Origin: an uncultured Phycisphaerae bacterium
GTDB lineage: Bacteria > Planctomycetota > Phycisphaerae > Sedimentisphaerales > Anaerohalosphaeraceae
Reading direction: 5' to 3'
DNA: 64,000 bases
NCBI GenBank assembly: GCA_937949545.1
Contig: CALEDR010000009.1
Span: forward strand, 1-64,000
Shown in pieces: positions 9,518 through 18,119 of this stretch (its first letter is position 1; every line of letters starts with the position of its first letter). The translations under genes and the position numbers were made by a program. The notes beneath the pieces are model-generated. The model did not search any database, was not told where the DNA came from, and was given only the letters and a program-made list of their open reading frames with translations.

Positions 9518-10393
9518 ATGAACAAGCCGCAGATTGCAGTCATCGGAGGCACAGGGCTCGGCGACGCCTTTGCCGCCCGGCTTGCCGACATCGAAGAAGT
9601 GTTTCCGGATACCCCCTTCGGCAACCCCAGCGCCCCCGTCCAGCTCGGCACCTTTGCCGGCCGCCGCATTGCCTTCCTGAACCGCCACGGCCGGGGACAT
9701 TGCCTGAGCCCTTCCCGCATTCCATATGCCGCCAACATCTTTGCCCTCAAATCCATCGGCGTCCGTACCATTCTCGCCAGCGGAGCCGTCGGCTCACTCC
9801 GGGAGGGATACGCCCCCAAAGAAGTGGTTTTAGTTGACCAGTTTATCGACAAAACCTTCCGCCGCCGGTCCAGTTTTTTTGATTCCCTCGGCGCCGTCCA
9901 CGTCGAATTTGCCCAGCCCTGCTGCGTTCGGCTTCGTCAGCAGCTCCTCACCGTCAGCCGCCGGCTGCCCTTTCCCGTCCATCCGTCGGGCACCTACGTC
10001 TGTATGGAAGGGCCCCAGTTTTCCACCCGCGCCGAATCTCAGATGCACCGCCAATGGGGGGCCGACCTGATTGGAATGACCGCCCTGCCCGAGGCCAAAC
10101 TCGCCCGTGAAGCCCAGATGTGCTATGCCCTGCTGGCCCTGATTACCGATTACGACTGCTGGCGGCCCCACGACCCCAACCAGTCGCAACAGTCCCTTCT
10201 GCAGGAAATCATCGGCAATCTGCACACCGCTACGGACAATGCCGTCCGCCTGCTTGAAGAACTGCTGGCCAGCGGCGAACAGATGATCAAGGATGATTGC
10301 CCCTGCCGGCACGCCCTCGAGCTGGCTGTCTGGACAAGACCTGAAGCCCAAAACGCCGACGAACGCAAATACCTACGCCCTCTCTGGGAATAA
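9518..10393 (+). CDS. mtnP: S-methyl-5'-thioadenosine phosphorylase
   Basis: A 291-residue member of the trimeric purine nucleoside phosphorylase/MTAP family. It would phosphorolyse S-methyl-5'-thioadenosine to adenine and 5-methylthioribose 1-phosphate in the cytoplasm. The N-terminal phosphate loop is IAVIGGTGLGD, followed by NRHGRGHCLSPSRIPY. The substrate-binding block GTYVCMEGPQFSTRAES and GADLIGMTALPEAKLAREA, with the TALPEA pattern, point to MTAP rather than a guanosine/inosine phosphorylase. A GGAAG site precedes the ATG by five bases. It lies 21 bases after the esterase gene and one gene beyond the aminopropyltransferase-like protein whose by-product it could use. Confidence 0.88.
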   Translation: MNKPQIAVIGGTGLGDAFAARLADIEEVFPDTPFGNPSAPVQLGTFAGRRIAFLNRHGRGHCLSPSRIPYAANIFALKSIGVRTILASGAVGSLREGYAPKEVVLVDQFIDKTFRRRSSFFDSLGAVHVEFAQPCCVRLRQQLLTVSRRLPFPVHPSGTYVCMEGPQFSTRAESQMHRQWGADLIGMTALPEAKLAREAQMCYALLALITDYDCWRPHDPNQSQQSLLQEIIGNLHTATDNAVRLLEELLASGEQMIKDDCPCRHALELAVWTRPEAQNADERKYLRPLWE

Positions 10394-10476
10394 AACGGCA
10401 AAAAAACTGCTTCTTTCTGCCGATAATTTACAATATCGTTCCGCAAACGCATAACAACAAAGACAAAGGCTGACAA

Positions 10477-10797
10477 ATGCAGATGGAAGAAAAAAGAAAA
10501 AGTGTTCGCTACAAAGCCCGCGAAGATGTCCGGGCGGCCATCAGCGCCGAAGATTCCGACCTGCACACCGAAGGGTTTGTTCTAAACATCAGCCAGAGCG
10601 GGGCCTATATCTTCGCCAACGCCATCCCGTTCCAAAACGGCATCCTGACCTTCCACCTGCCGGACGGGCGCACCATCCAGCGCCGCTGCCGCCGGATCGA
10701 CCCCTATCAGCCCCGTGCCCGCGGCCAGGCTGTTGCCTTCACGGATGCCCTCACAGCGGAGGAACTGGAAGCCCTCAAGGCCCCCATCCCCGAATAA
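10477..10797 (+). CDS. PilZ domain protein
   Basis: A 106-residue protein that is almost entirely one PilZ domain, the usual cyclic-di-GMP receptor module. The two ligand motifs are visible: an arginine-rich start, KRKSVRYKAR (RxxxR), and NISQSGAYIFA, corresponding to the D/NxSxxG motif with Asn in the first position. AAAGG lies seven bases before the ATG at 10477, so that start is preferred over the ATG two codons later. No effector domain is attached, so it would act through a partner or by binding a target protein. No diguanylate cyclase is present in the window. Confidence 0.8.
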   Translation: MQMEEKRKSVRYKAREDVRAAISAEDSDLHTEGFVLNISQSGAYIFANAIPFQNGILTFHLPDGRTIQRRCRRIDPYQPRARGQAVAFTDALTAEELEALKAPIPE

Positions 10798-10808
10798 GCC
10801 GCCCGGTT

Positions 10809-11204
10809 TTACGAAGGTCTCGATTCGGCCAGCGCAACCGCCGAGGCAATTGCAAACCGGTCTGTATGCGTGATGCTCAGCGTGATTTGCTCAATTCCCT
10901 GTTTTTCAGCCAGCTCCTTCAGGCGTCCGGTCAGATTCACCACAGGCCGGCCCGCCGGATCGTTTACCACCTCCACATCCGTCCAGGCCACGCCGTCCCG
11001 CCAGCCGCTGCCGACCAGCTTCATCACCGCCTCCTTGGCGGCAAACCGCCCCGCCAGCCGCTCCAGACGGTTGCGGAGGCCCTGGGCATCCGCCTGCTCT
11101 CTCGCCGTAAAAATCCGCTCCATCGCCCGCGCGCCGTGCTGCTCCAGCAGCTGTTCGAGCCGGCCGAACTCCACCAAATCAATCCCGTGTGCCAGAGTCT
11201 TCAT
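10809..11204 (-). CDS. acpS: Holo-[acyl-carrier-protein] synthase
   Basis: A 131-residue 4'-phosphopantetheinyl transferase of the AcpS type. It attaches the phosphopantetheine arm of CoA to acyl carrier protein, with Mg2+. GIDLVEFGRL (7-16) provides Asp9 and RFAAKEAVMK (53-62) provides Glu58, the metal ligands. The C-terminal SITHTDRFAIASAVA is the third family motif. The ATG at 11204 places GIDLVE at the usual distance from the N-terminus; an in-frame TTG at 11228 would add eight residues. It is the last gene of the lptB-def-acpS unit, 30 bases after def. Confidence 0.93.
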   Translation of the reverse strand: MKTLAHGIDLVEFGRLEQLLEQHGARAMERIFTAREQADAQGLRNRLERLAGRFAAKEAVMKLVGSGWRDGVAWTDVEVVNDPAGRPVVNLTGRLKELAEKQGIEQITLSITHTDRFAIASAVALAESRPS

Positions 11205-11234
11205 AAAGGTCCAACGGCATTCCGCCAAGCCCGC

Positions 11235-11753
11235 TTACGATTCCGAACCCGCCGCTTCTTCGAGTTCTTTGAGCCGCTTGCGGATGCGAAGTTTGGCCGC
11301 CTCCCTCAGCCGGTCCTTTATCAGGACCCCTTCCAGATGGTCGTATTCGTGCTGAAAAGCCCGCGCCAAAAGCCCCTCACCTTCCTCCGTAAATCGCCGC
11401 CCTTCCAAATCCGTCGCCGTCACCGTGCATTTCTTATAGCGGCGGACCTTTCCCCAGATGCCCGGCAGCGACAGGCACCCTTCCTCGTGCTCCTCCAGAC
11501 CGCCGCTGACCTGAATCTCCGGATTGATATAAATCTTGGCGTGTTCTTTCGTGCCGTCTACCGACACGACAAAAATCCGCAAATCCACCCCCGCCTGCGG
11601 GCCGGCCAGCCCCACTCCCTTGTGCTCAACCATCAGGTCTTTCATCCGCTCCGCCAGCGCACGAATCGAGTCGTCAATTTTTTCCACAGGCCGCGCTTTT
11701 TTCGCCAGCACCCCCGCCGGATACCGCGTCATTCTGCACTCAAACTCCGCCAT
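11235..11753 (-). CDS. def: Peptide deformylase
   Basis: A 172-residue metal-dependent deformylase that removes the formyl group from the initiating methionine of nascent proteins. All three family motifs are intact: GVGLAGPQ (46-53), EGCLSLPG (91-98, metal ligand Cys93) and QHEYDHLEG (134-142, ligands His135 and His139, catalytic Glu136). Length is standard. It sits six bases after lptB and 30 bases before acpS, as the middle gene of a three-gene unit. The C-terminus ends in a charged helix (RIRKRLKELEEAA). Confidence 0.96.
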   Translation of the reverse strand: MAEFECRMTRYPAGVLAKKARPVEKIDDSIRALAERMKDLMVEHKGVGLAGPQAGVDLRIFVVSVDGTKEHAKIYINPEIQVSGGLEEHEEGCLSLPGIWGKVRRYKKCTVTATDLEGRRFTEEGEGLLARAFQHEYDHLEGVLIKDRLREAAKLRIRKRLKELEEAAGSES

Positions 11754-11759
11754 AGGCCT

Positions 11760-12518
11760 TCACCCCACCCACGGGCTGGAAGGTTTGTCAAACTCATCCA
11801 TTCGAAACGACTGCCCCAGATAGCTTCGCCGCACCAGTTCGTTGCGAACAATCTCTTTCGGCGTGCCTTCGGCAATCACCTTTCCGTGGTCGATAATATA
11901 CGCCTTGTCCACCACCTCCAGCGTCCGCTCGACATTATGGTCCGTAATCAGCACACTCACACCGCCGGCCGCCAGCCGCCGAATCTCCCCCTGCAGCTCT
12001 TCGACCCCAATCGGGTCCACCCCGCTGAACGGCTCATCCAGCAGCAGCAGGGCCGGACGCAGCGCCATCGCCCGCGCAATCTCCAGCCGCCTGCGCTCTC
12101 CGCCTGAAAGCATCCGCGCCTGCGTATACCGCACTTCCGTCAGGGCATACCGCCCCAGCAGCTCCTCCGTCCGCTCCCGCACCTGCCGGCGGCCCGCCGT
12201 CGTCATCTCCAGAATCGCCGCCAGATTCTCCTCCGCCGTCATCCGCCCGAATACGCTGGGCTCCTGCGACAGATACCCCATCCCCATCCGAGCCCGACGG
12301 TACATCGGCATCCGCGTCACATCCACCCCCTCAAAAAGCACCCGCCCCCCGTCCGGCTCAATCATCCCCATCACCATACGGAATGTGGTCGTCTTGCCCG
12401 CACCGTTGCGTCCCAAAAGGCCCACAATCGAGCGCTGCGGCACCGTAAGATAAACCTGATCCACAACCGTCCGGCCGGAATATTTCTTCACAAGCCCTTC
12501 GGCTTCCAGCAATGTCAT
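11760..12518 (-). CDS. lptB: LPS export ABC transporter ATPase LptB
   Basis: A 252-residue ABC ATPase matching LptB, which powers lipopolysaccharide extraction from the inner membrane with LptF/G. The Walker A is GRNGAGKTT (36-44). The Q-loop region YLSQEPSVFGRMTAEENL, the signature LSGGERRRLEIARA, the Walker B LLLDEPFSGVDP and the switch VLITDHNVERTLEV are all characteristic of LptB, notably the S-Q-E-P and D-H-N-V strings. The ATG at 12518 matches the family N-terminus (MTLLEAEGLVKKY). A TTG at 12542, with GGAAG nine bases before it, is a possible alternative start. Together with hldD this supports an LPS-bearing outer membrane. Confidence 0.93.
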   Translation of the reverse strand: MTLLEAEGLVKKYSGRTVVDQVYLTVPQRSIVGLLGRNGAGKTTTFRMVMGMIEPDGGRVLFEGVDVTRMPMYRRARMGMGYLSQEPSVFGRMTAEENLAAILEMTTAGRRQVRERTEELLGRYALTEVRYTQARMLSGGERRRLEIARAMALRPALLLLDEPFSGVDPIGVEELQGEIRRLAAGGVSVLITDHNVERTLEVVDKAYIIDHGKVIAEGTPKEIVRNELVRRSYLGQSFRMDEFDKPSSPWVG

Positions 12519-12568
12519 CTGAACCAACGGCTTCTCTCCCAAAAAAGTTGTCTTCCAACGAAAAACCC

Positions 12569-12598
12569 ATTATACCAGCCCCTCTCTTCTCTGCCAAA
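12569..12598 (-). promoter_or_regulatory. Candidate promoter of lptB-def-acpS
   Basis: Read on the minus strand, TTTGGC (12598-12593) is followed after 18 bases by a perfect TATAAT (12574-12569). Start of transcription would be near 12562, leaving 20 to 44 bases before the two possible lptB starts. It lies in the divergent gap shared with the GcvT-like gene. Confidence 0.5.
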
Positions 12599-12717
12599 TC
12601 CCTTTTTGCATCGACTTTTCGACTGTTTCGGCACAAAGCAGGGCTTTTTTGTTTGGAAAATCCTGCTGGTTTTGATAATAAGAACATTCAGGAAATGATA
12701 TTTGATAAAGTCCGAAA

Positions 12718-13419
12718 ATGACCAAAATAAGCCCGTTTCATCAAGTTCATCAGACCCTCGGAGCCGCCTTTGAGGAGTTCAACGGCTGGCACCTGCCCCG
12801 CGACTTCGGCAGTCCGCAAACCGAGCAAAACGCCATTTTGAATCACTGCGCCGCCGTAGACTTAAGCAATTTCGGCAGAATCTCCGTCAAAGGTGACTGG
12901 CAGCCCCTTCTGGATAAAGCCGGTATCCGACCGTCTGTCCCTCTTGCCGAAGGCCGGTGGTGCTGGGCCGCACAAAATGGACAATCCCACCTGCGCATCG
13001 GAAAAATCGGTTCAGAACTGCTGATTTTAACCCTCCCCGGCCGCGATACAGCCCTCTTTGCCCGCCTGCGGCAAATCGCCGCCGACCTGAACCCGCCGCC
13101 GGCCGTCCTCGACCTGTCGGATTCCACCGGAATGCTAGGCCTGTACGGCCCCAATGCCTTTCGCTCCGCCGCCCGGATTGTCCCATTTGAGCTGGAAGAC
13201 CTCCAGCCGGAAGGACTGATGAAAATCTCCCTGTTTCTGTTCAACCTGTTTGTCCTGCGGGGCAGCTGGCTCGATTCCGACGGACTGGAGCTGCTCTGCC
13301 CCGCCTCGGCAGGCACCCTGGCCGCCGGCTCTATCGCCAAAGCCGGACAAAAATACAACATCATCCCCGCCGGAATGACCGCCTTCCGGGAACTGCTGGC
13401 CCAAAAAAACCTGCTCTAA
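12718..13419 (+). CDS. GcvT-like folate-binding protein, short form
   Basis: A 233-residue protein resembling the N-terminal folate-binding domain of the aminomethyltransferase (GcvT)/YgfZ family. The start (PFHQVHQTLGAAFEEFNGWHLPRDFG), the segment AVDLSNFGRISVKGD, the variant of the family A-x-D-L-S-x-x-G motif, and DLSDSTGMLGLYGPNA support this. Genuine GcvT has about 370 residues with a C-terminal beta-barrel, which is missing here. The glycine cleavage partners (H and P proteins) are not nearby. A role as a folate-dependent iron-sulfur maturation factor or a sarcosine-oxidase-gamma-like subunit is possible but not shown. No clear Shine-Dalgarno is seen. It is transcribed divergently from lptB. 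Confidence 0.7.
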   Translation: MTKISPFHQVHQTLGAAFEEFNGWHLPRDFGSPQTEQNAILNHCAAVDLSNFGRISVKGDWQPLLDKAGIRPSVPLAEGRWCWAAQNGQSHLRIGKIGSELLILTLPGRDTALFARLRQIAADLNPPPAVLDLSDSTGMLGLYGPNAFRSAARIVPFELEDLQPEGLMKISLFLFNLFVLRGSWLDSDGLELLCPASAGTLAAGSIAKAGQKYNIIPAGMTAFRELLAQKNLL

Positions 13420-13558
13420 AGCGACCGCCAACCTCCTGAATTCTGATTTCAAAACTCCGCAAGGGTTTTTCTGGAAAACCTTCTCAGAGTATGCTATAAG
13501 AGCGGTTTTGAAAACGTTCCAGTGTAAAAAAGACAGATATTGTCATAAAATAACCGAT

Positions 13559-14335
13559 ATGTTTGCCATTATCAGCGACATTCATTCGAATCTGGAGGCC
13601 CTCTCCGTCGTCCTGAAGGACATTGAAGAGCGGGGCATCAAGACGATTTATTGTTTGGGCGATGTCATCGGCTACGGCGCCAACCCCAAAGAATGCCTCG
13701 ACCTGGTTATCGAAAAGACCCAAAACAGCGTGATGGGCAACCACGACTACGCCGTTCTGTTCGAGCCGACCAATTTCAATACCGGCGCCGAATCCGCCAC
13801 CTACTGGACCCGGCGGGTTCTCGAAGAAGAGCCCGACCCGGAAAAACGCGCCCGCCGCTGGCAGTACCTCGGACGCCAGCGGATGCGCTGGACGATGAAA
13901 CTGAATCTGGACGGCTTCGAGGCCCAGCTGGACTTCGTCCATGCCTCCCCCCGGCGGCCCATCAACGAATACATCTTCCCAGACGATGTCTATACGACCT
14001 CTTCGAAAATCACTACGCTCTTCGACAGGACGCCGCACATCTGCTTTGTCGGACACACCCATCTGCCCGGCGTTTTTCTCGAAGACCCGGACTTTTACAG
14101 CCCTGATGAACTCGGCGGCAAATACCCGATTATTCCCAACGAAAAAGCCATCATCAACGTCGGCTCCGTCGGGCAGCCCCGAGACCGCGACAACCGCGCT
14201 GCGTATGTTTATATCCAGGACAACGAAGTCCACTTTGTCCGGCTGGAATATGATTACAAAACCGCCGCAGAAAAGATTTACGCCGTCCCGGAACTGGACA
14301 ACTTCGAGGGCGACCGGCTGGCCGACGGACGATAA
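13559..14335 (+). CDS. Calcineurin-like metallophosphoesterase
   Basis: A 258-residue phosphoesterase of the YfcE/MJ0936-like group with a two-metal centre. The ligands are seen in order: FAIISDIHSN (D-x-H), YCLGDVIGYGANP (GDxxGYG), VMGNHDYAV (GNHD), and CFVGHTHLPGVF (GHTH), followed by INVGSVGQPRDRDNRAAY, the family G-S-V-G-x-P-R block. It is cytoplasmic, with no signal peptide. The substrate is unknown; relatives are phosphodiesterases of broad specificity. The ATG at 13559 starts right at the first strand. The gene is 39 bases before yidC and may share a transcript with it. Confidence 0.87.
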   Translation: MFAIISDIHSNLEALSVVLKDIEERGIKTIYCLGDVIGYGANPKECLDLVIEKTQNSVMGNHDYAVLFEPTNFNTGAESATYWTRRVLEEEPDPEKRARRWQYLGRQRMRWTMKLNLDGFEAQLDFVHASPRRPINEYIFPDDVYTTSSKITTLFDRTPHICFVGHTHLPGVFLEDPDFYSPDELGGKYPIIPNEKAIINVGSVGQPRDRDNRAAYVYIQDNEVHFVRLEYDYKTAAEKIYAVPELDNFEGDRLADGR

Positions 14336-14374
14336 AAGCGGCTGTCAATTCCTTCAGAAAGGAACGCAATCACC

Positions 14375-16564
14375 GTGAACGGCAGAACCAATATGAGGAA
14401 ATGGCCTTTACTCATCTGGACGCTCATAATTGCTTTTGTCGGCTTTTGCGCCCTGCAGGTTTACAAGGCGGGCTTCTGTTCCGCCGGCCGATGTGAACTT
14501 CGAAATCCCGTCACTCTTCTGGCCGCCGCGGTGCAGCCGGAATCCGCGGCAAAACCCGCCGCATCGTCCGAACAGACCTCCGACACCCCGCAGGCACCCG
14601 ACGAGCCCGAAGAACCCGTTGTGTCCTTTGACAATCTGTCCGCCGTCAGCGGCCCCGAACAAACCGTCACCCTCGGAGCCCTTTATGATGTCTGCCGGCG
14701 CACCAGTGACACGTCCCAATACAAATTTCAAGTCGAACTGACTACCCGCGGCGCTGCCGTCAAAACCGTTACGCTCTCTGAATTTGACGATCGGCACAAA
14801 GACAACCCGCAGCCCTTTGTCCTGCTCAAGCCCATAGCCGCGGGCGAACGGCCCATCTACACCCTGGCCAACACATCCCTGTCGCTGACCGGCAATAAGG
14901 GCTCCTCGAACACACTCGTTTTTCCTCTGGACAGACTGAACTGGACCGTGGTCGAACAATCCGCCGACAAAGCCGTCTTTGAAGCTCTTCTGGGGCAGGT
15001 CGAAACCCGCGACGAACAGCGCATCCTGACCATCCCCCAGATTCGCCTGCGCAAAACCTACCGCATCCAGCCGGGCCGTTATGACCTGACCTGCGAACTG
15101 ACCATCGAAAACCTCACCGAAGGTACCGTCCGCCAGCAGCTCGGAATCCAGGGCACCGCCGCCGTTCTGGCGGAAGACATCCGAACCGATGAGCGCAACA
15201 TCATCGCCGCCTACCGCACCCAAAACAACGCCGTCGAAACGCGGCTGCTCGAATATCCCAGAATCCGCTCTTATGTGAAGGAATTGTCCTGCCCCGAAAA
15301 GCCGGGCGTTTTTCCAGTGATGTTCGGTCCGCTTGTCAGCGGCTTCAAAAAAATCTTCGGCTCTTCCGATCCCCAGGACATCCTTCAGATGAAGGCGGAC
15401 CAATCGGCCTCTTTTCTGTGGGCCGCCTCCACCAACAAATATTTCGCCGCCGTCATCCGTCCTGAGTCCGCTGCTCCGATCGCCTTCACCGGCACTCAAT
15501 ATTACGACCCCCAGCTCTGCCAGCCGGAGGGCTCTCCGGACGCCGGCGCTACATACCGCCTCCAGACAGATACACTCCTGCTGGCCCCCGCCGGACACCC
15601 CAACAGCACCCAGACCCTCACCCTGGAATGCTTCCTGGGCCCCAAGGACAAACGGCTCTTCGACAAAAACCCGACTTATCGGGCCTATGCCTACTACCAG
15701 ACCTTCGCCATGCGAAGCTGCTGCTGCTGTCCGGCCTTCCTGACCCAGCCGCTGGCCTTTGCGATTATGTGGCTGATGACTGCCCTCTATCACCTGATGG
15801 GGCCCTGGGGCAACTACGGTGTCGTGATTATGGTCCTGGTCTTCCTGATGCGGCTGGTTCTTCACCCGGTCACCAAAAAAAGCCAGGTCACGATGATGAA
15901 GGTCCAGAAACTCGGGCCCCAGCTGCAGGAGGTCCAGCAGAAATACAAAGGCAATCCGCAGGAAATGCAGCGGAAGATAGCCGAAGTCTATCACCAGGCG
16001 GGCATGACCCAGTTCAGCCCGATGGTCGGGATGATGCCGATGTTCCTGCAGATGCCCATCTGGATTGCCCTCTGGACCGCCGTCTATACGAGCATCGACC
16101 TGCGGGGCGCCGGCTTTCTGCCGTTCTGGATTACCGACCTGTCCGCCCCGGATGCTCTGATTCACTTCGGCCGGTTTGCCTTTACCATTCCCCTGATCGG
16201 CCTGCACATTGAATCGCTCAATCTGCTGCCGATTCTGATGGGGGTGGTGATGTATCTTCAGCAGAAGCTCACCCCCCAGACCCAGCCCGCCGAGACCGCC
16301 CGGCCTGAAGTCGTCCAGCAGCAGAAAATTATGATGATTCTCTTTCCCCTGCTGTTTCCGCTGATGCTCTACAACGGACCGTCCGGCGTGAATCTCTACA
16401 TTATGGCCAGCATCGGCGCCGGCGTCATTGAACAGTACGTCATTCGCAAACACCTCCAGCAGCAGGAGGCCGAGAAGGAAAAACGCCTTGTGCCCGCCAC
16501 CGCAAAAACCGGCGGCAAACCCAAAAAGAAAAAACCCAAACCCTTGTTCCGCGAATACAAATAA
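14375..16564 (+). CDS. yidC: Membrane protein insertase YidC
   Basis: A 729-residue YidC/Oxa1 insertase. It has the Gram-negative layout: TM1 (about residues 9-29), a low-complexity A/P/E/S linker, a large periplasmic beta-sandwich, and the C-terminal conserved core beginning LAFAIMWLMTALYHLMGPWGNYG. The core contains RLVLHPVTKKSQVTMMKVQKL, the conserved cytoplasmic coiled segment, with an arginine in the hydrophilic groove helix. A basic tail (GGKPKKKKPKP) would aid ribosome contact. Four consecutive cysteines (449-452) precede TM2, which is unusual. The GTG start at 14375 is chosen because AAAGGA lies about 11 bases upstream; the ATG at 14393 has no such site. Confidence 0.94.
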   Translation: MNGRTNMRKWPLLIWTLIIAFVGFCALQVYKAGFCSAGRCELRNPVTLLAAAVQPESAAKPAASSEQTSDTPQAPDEPEEPVVSFDNLSAVSGPEQTVTLGALYDVCRRTSDTSQYKFQVELTTRGAAVKTVTLSEFDDRHKDNPQPFVLLKPIAAGERPIYTLANTSLSLTGNKGSSNTLVFPLDRLNWTVVEQSADKAVFEALLGQVETRDEQRILTIPQIRLRKTYRIQPGRYDLTCELTIENLTEGTVRQQLGIQGTAAVLAEDIRTDERNIIAAYRTQNNAVETRLLEYPRIRSYVKELSCPEKPGVFPVMFGPLVSGFKKIFGSSDPQDILQMKADQSASFLWAASTNKYFAAVIRPESAAPIAFTGTQYYDPQLCQPEGSPDAGATYRLQTDTLLLAPAGHPNSTQTLTLECFLGPKDKRLFDKNPTYRAYAYYQTFAMRSCCCCPAFLTQPLAFAIMWLMTALYHLMGPWGNYGVVIMVLVFLMRLVLHPVTKKSQVTMMKVQKLGPQLQEVQQKYKGNPQEMQRKIAEVYHQAGMTQFSPMVGMMPMFLQMPIWIALWTAVYTSIDLRGAGFLPFWITDLSAPDALIHFGRFAFTIPLIGLHIESLNLLPILMGVVMYLQQKLTPQTQPAETARPEVVQQQKIMMILFPLLFPLMLYNGPSGVNLYIMASIGAGVIEQYVIRKHLQQQEAEKEKRLVPATAKTGGKPKKKKPKPLFREYK

Positions 16565-16569
16565 ATCGG

Positions 16570-16610
16570 AATGAAAAGCAGACACGCCGTTAGAGGCGGA
16601 TTCTTTCATT
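16570..16610 (+). terminator. Possible stem-loop after yidC
   Basis: Arms AATGAAA (16570-16576) and TTTCATT (16604-16610) enclose an inner CGCC/GGCG stem (16585-16588 and 16595-16598). A short T-rich stretch follows. The stem is interrupted and weak, so a role in ending the yidC transcript is only possible. Confidence 0.3.
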
Positions 16611-16664
16611 TTGATTTTGCATTTTCAAACGGGCTCGATGTTCGGTTGAGAACGCAGAATTGTT

Positions 16665-18047
16665 ATGATAACCGATGATACCATCGCCGCCCTCAGCAGC
16701 CCGCCGCCGGCGGTCGGCAGGGTCTGCGGTTCTATCCTGCGCCTGAGCGGCCCGCAAACCTTCTCTGTTCTTGAGAAGCTGCTCGGCTCTTCCATTCCGC
16801 GGCATCGGGGCCTTTTCCACACGGAACTGTCGGTGGAAGACATTCCTGTCCCCGCCGTGGTCTATACCTTTACCGCTCCCCATTCCTACACCGGCCAGGA
16901 TATGGCGGAACTGCACGTATTAGCCGCCGCTTCGGCTGTGGAGCGGATTTTCTCCCAAATCCTCGAACACACCCGTCAGGCCCGGCCGGGTGAGTTCACC
17001 CTCCGCGCCTATCTGAACGGCAAGCTCGACCTCACCCAGGCCGAGGCCGTCGCCCAAATCGTCAGCGGATCCAATACCGCTCAGGTGCTGGCCGCCGAAA
17101 AACTCCTCGCCGGACGCCTGGCCCAAACCATCGCCCAAATCCGCTCCGCCCTGCTCGACTGGCTCAGCCGCCTCGAAGCCGGACTGGACTTCGCCGAAGA
17201 AGACATCCAAATCCTGCCCGCCGCTCAGGCCGCCCAAATCCTTCACTCGCTCCGTCCGCAAATCGAACAGCTCCTGAGCGGCGCCCTCCGGTATGAACGG
17301 ATGATTGACCTGCCCTCCGTCGGGATTGCCGGAGCCGTCAACACCGGCAAAAGCATGCTCACCAACGCCCTGCTCGGTCGTGCCCGCAGCATCGTCTCCG
17401 ATGCCCGCGCCGTCACCCGTGATGTCCTTGCGGAAATCCTGCCCCTGGGCGGCATCGACTGTGTCCTCTTTGACTGTGCAGGCCTAAGCACGCAGCCCCC
17501 GCTGGATGCCCTCGACGCCCTCGCCCAGCAGGCCGCCCGCTCCGCCCTGGAGAAGGCCGACCTGGTTCTGTTCTGCATCGACATCACCAAACCCGACCGC
17601 ACGGAAGACCGCGGCATTTTCACCCTCCTGGGCTCCAGGCCGCTGCTGGCTTTGGCAACACAATCCGACCGGCTCGCCCCCGCAGAGATTCCTGCCCGAC
17701 TGGCGCAGCTGAACGACGAGTTCAGCCGGGAGTTTTTGCCCGTCAGCGCCCTGCGGGGTGACGGCCTTGACGCTCTCAAAGAGCAGATTCGCAAAACTCT
17801 TCTGCAGCAGCGAACCGCCGCCCCGGAAACTGACACCGCCCTGATGCTCAATCAGCGGCACCGGCAGATTCTGTCCGACACCTCCGCCGCCCTCGCCGAA
17901 GCCGCCAAACAGGTCGAACAGGGCCGCGAGGAGATTGCCGCGATGCTCGTCCGCTCCGCCTGGGAGCAGCTGGGCGGCTTCGAACGCGAAAACCTCTCCG
18001 AAGCCGTCCTCGAACAAATCTTCTCCCGCTTCTGCATTGGAAAATAA
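16665..18047 (+). CDS. mnmE: tRNA modification GTPase MnmE (divergent)
   Basis: A 460-residue MnmE/TrmE, which with MnmG installs the carboxymethylaminomethyl group on wobble uridine of certain tRNAs. The N-terminal folate domain has PHSYTGQDMAELH and GEFTLRAYLNGKLDLTQAEAV, both highly typical. The P-loop is GAVNTGKS (223-230). The last four residues are CIGK, the invariant C-terminal motif. The GTPase domain is divergent: switch II reads DCAGL (270-274) instead of DTAGL/I-R, and the G4 motif is TQSD (332-335) where NKxD is expected. No clear Shine-Dalgarno precedes the ATG. MnmG is not in the window. Confidence 0.88.
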   Translation: MITDDTIAALSSPPPAVGRVCGSILRLSGPQTFSVLEKLLGSSIPRHRGLFHTELSVEDIPVPAVVYTFTAPHSYTGQDMAELHVLAAASAVERIFSQILEHTRQARPGEFTLRAYLNGKLDLTQAEAVAQIVSGSNTAQVLAAEKLLAGRLAQTIAQIRSALLDWLSRLEAGLDFAEEDIQILPAAQAAQILHSLRPQIEQLLSGALRYERMIDLPSVGIAGAVNTGKSMLTNALLGRARSIVSDARAVTRDVLAEILPLGGIDCVLFDCAGLSTQPPLDALDALAQQAARSALEKADLVLFCIDITKPDRTEDRGIFTLLGSRPLLALATQSDRLAPAEIPARLAQLNDEFSREFLPVSALRGDGLDALKEQIRKTLLQQRTAAPETDTALMLNQRHRQILSDTSAALAEAAKQVEQGREEIAAMLVRSAWEQLGGFERENLSEAVLEQIFSRFCIGK

Positions 18048-18084
18048 TTCCCTGCGGACTTCGCGGCTGGCCGCAGGAAACCCG

Positions 18085-18112
18085 TTGCACCCGCCGCATC
18101 GGCCGATACAAT
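18085..18112 (+). promoter_or_regulatory. Sigma70-type promoter giving a leaderless mRNA
   Basis: TTGCAC (18085-18090), a 16-base spacer and TACAAT (18107-18112) end seven bases before the ATG at 18120. The expected transcription start coincides with the A of the start codon. No Shine-Dalgarno sequence is present. Confidence 0.5.
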
Positions 18113-18119
18113 ACCCCTT

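Noticed and set aside
8210-9700. Minus-strand open frame of 496 codons opposite the CE15-like esterase
   Set aside because: Antisense to a gene with a signal peptide and catalytic motifs; the product is glycine-rich with no domain.
12718-13419. Calling the GcvT-like protein a true aminomethyltransferase
   Set aside because: It lacks the C-terminal barrel and has no glycine cleavage partners nearby.
13508-13558. Upstream start for the metallophosphoesterase
   Set aside because: The extension would add 17 residues before the first beta strand of the fold; the ATG at 13559 begins at the canonical N-terminus.
14408-16609. Minus-strand open frame of 733 codons opposite yidC
   Set aside because: It is exactly antisense to a complete YidC, its product is H/G/Q-rich without recognisable motifs, and long antisense frames are common in this GC- and codon-biased sequence.
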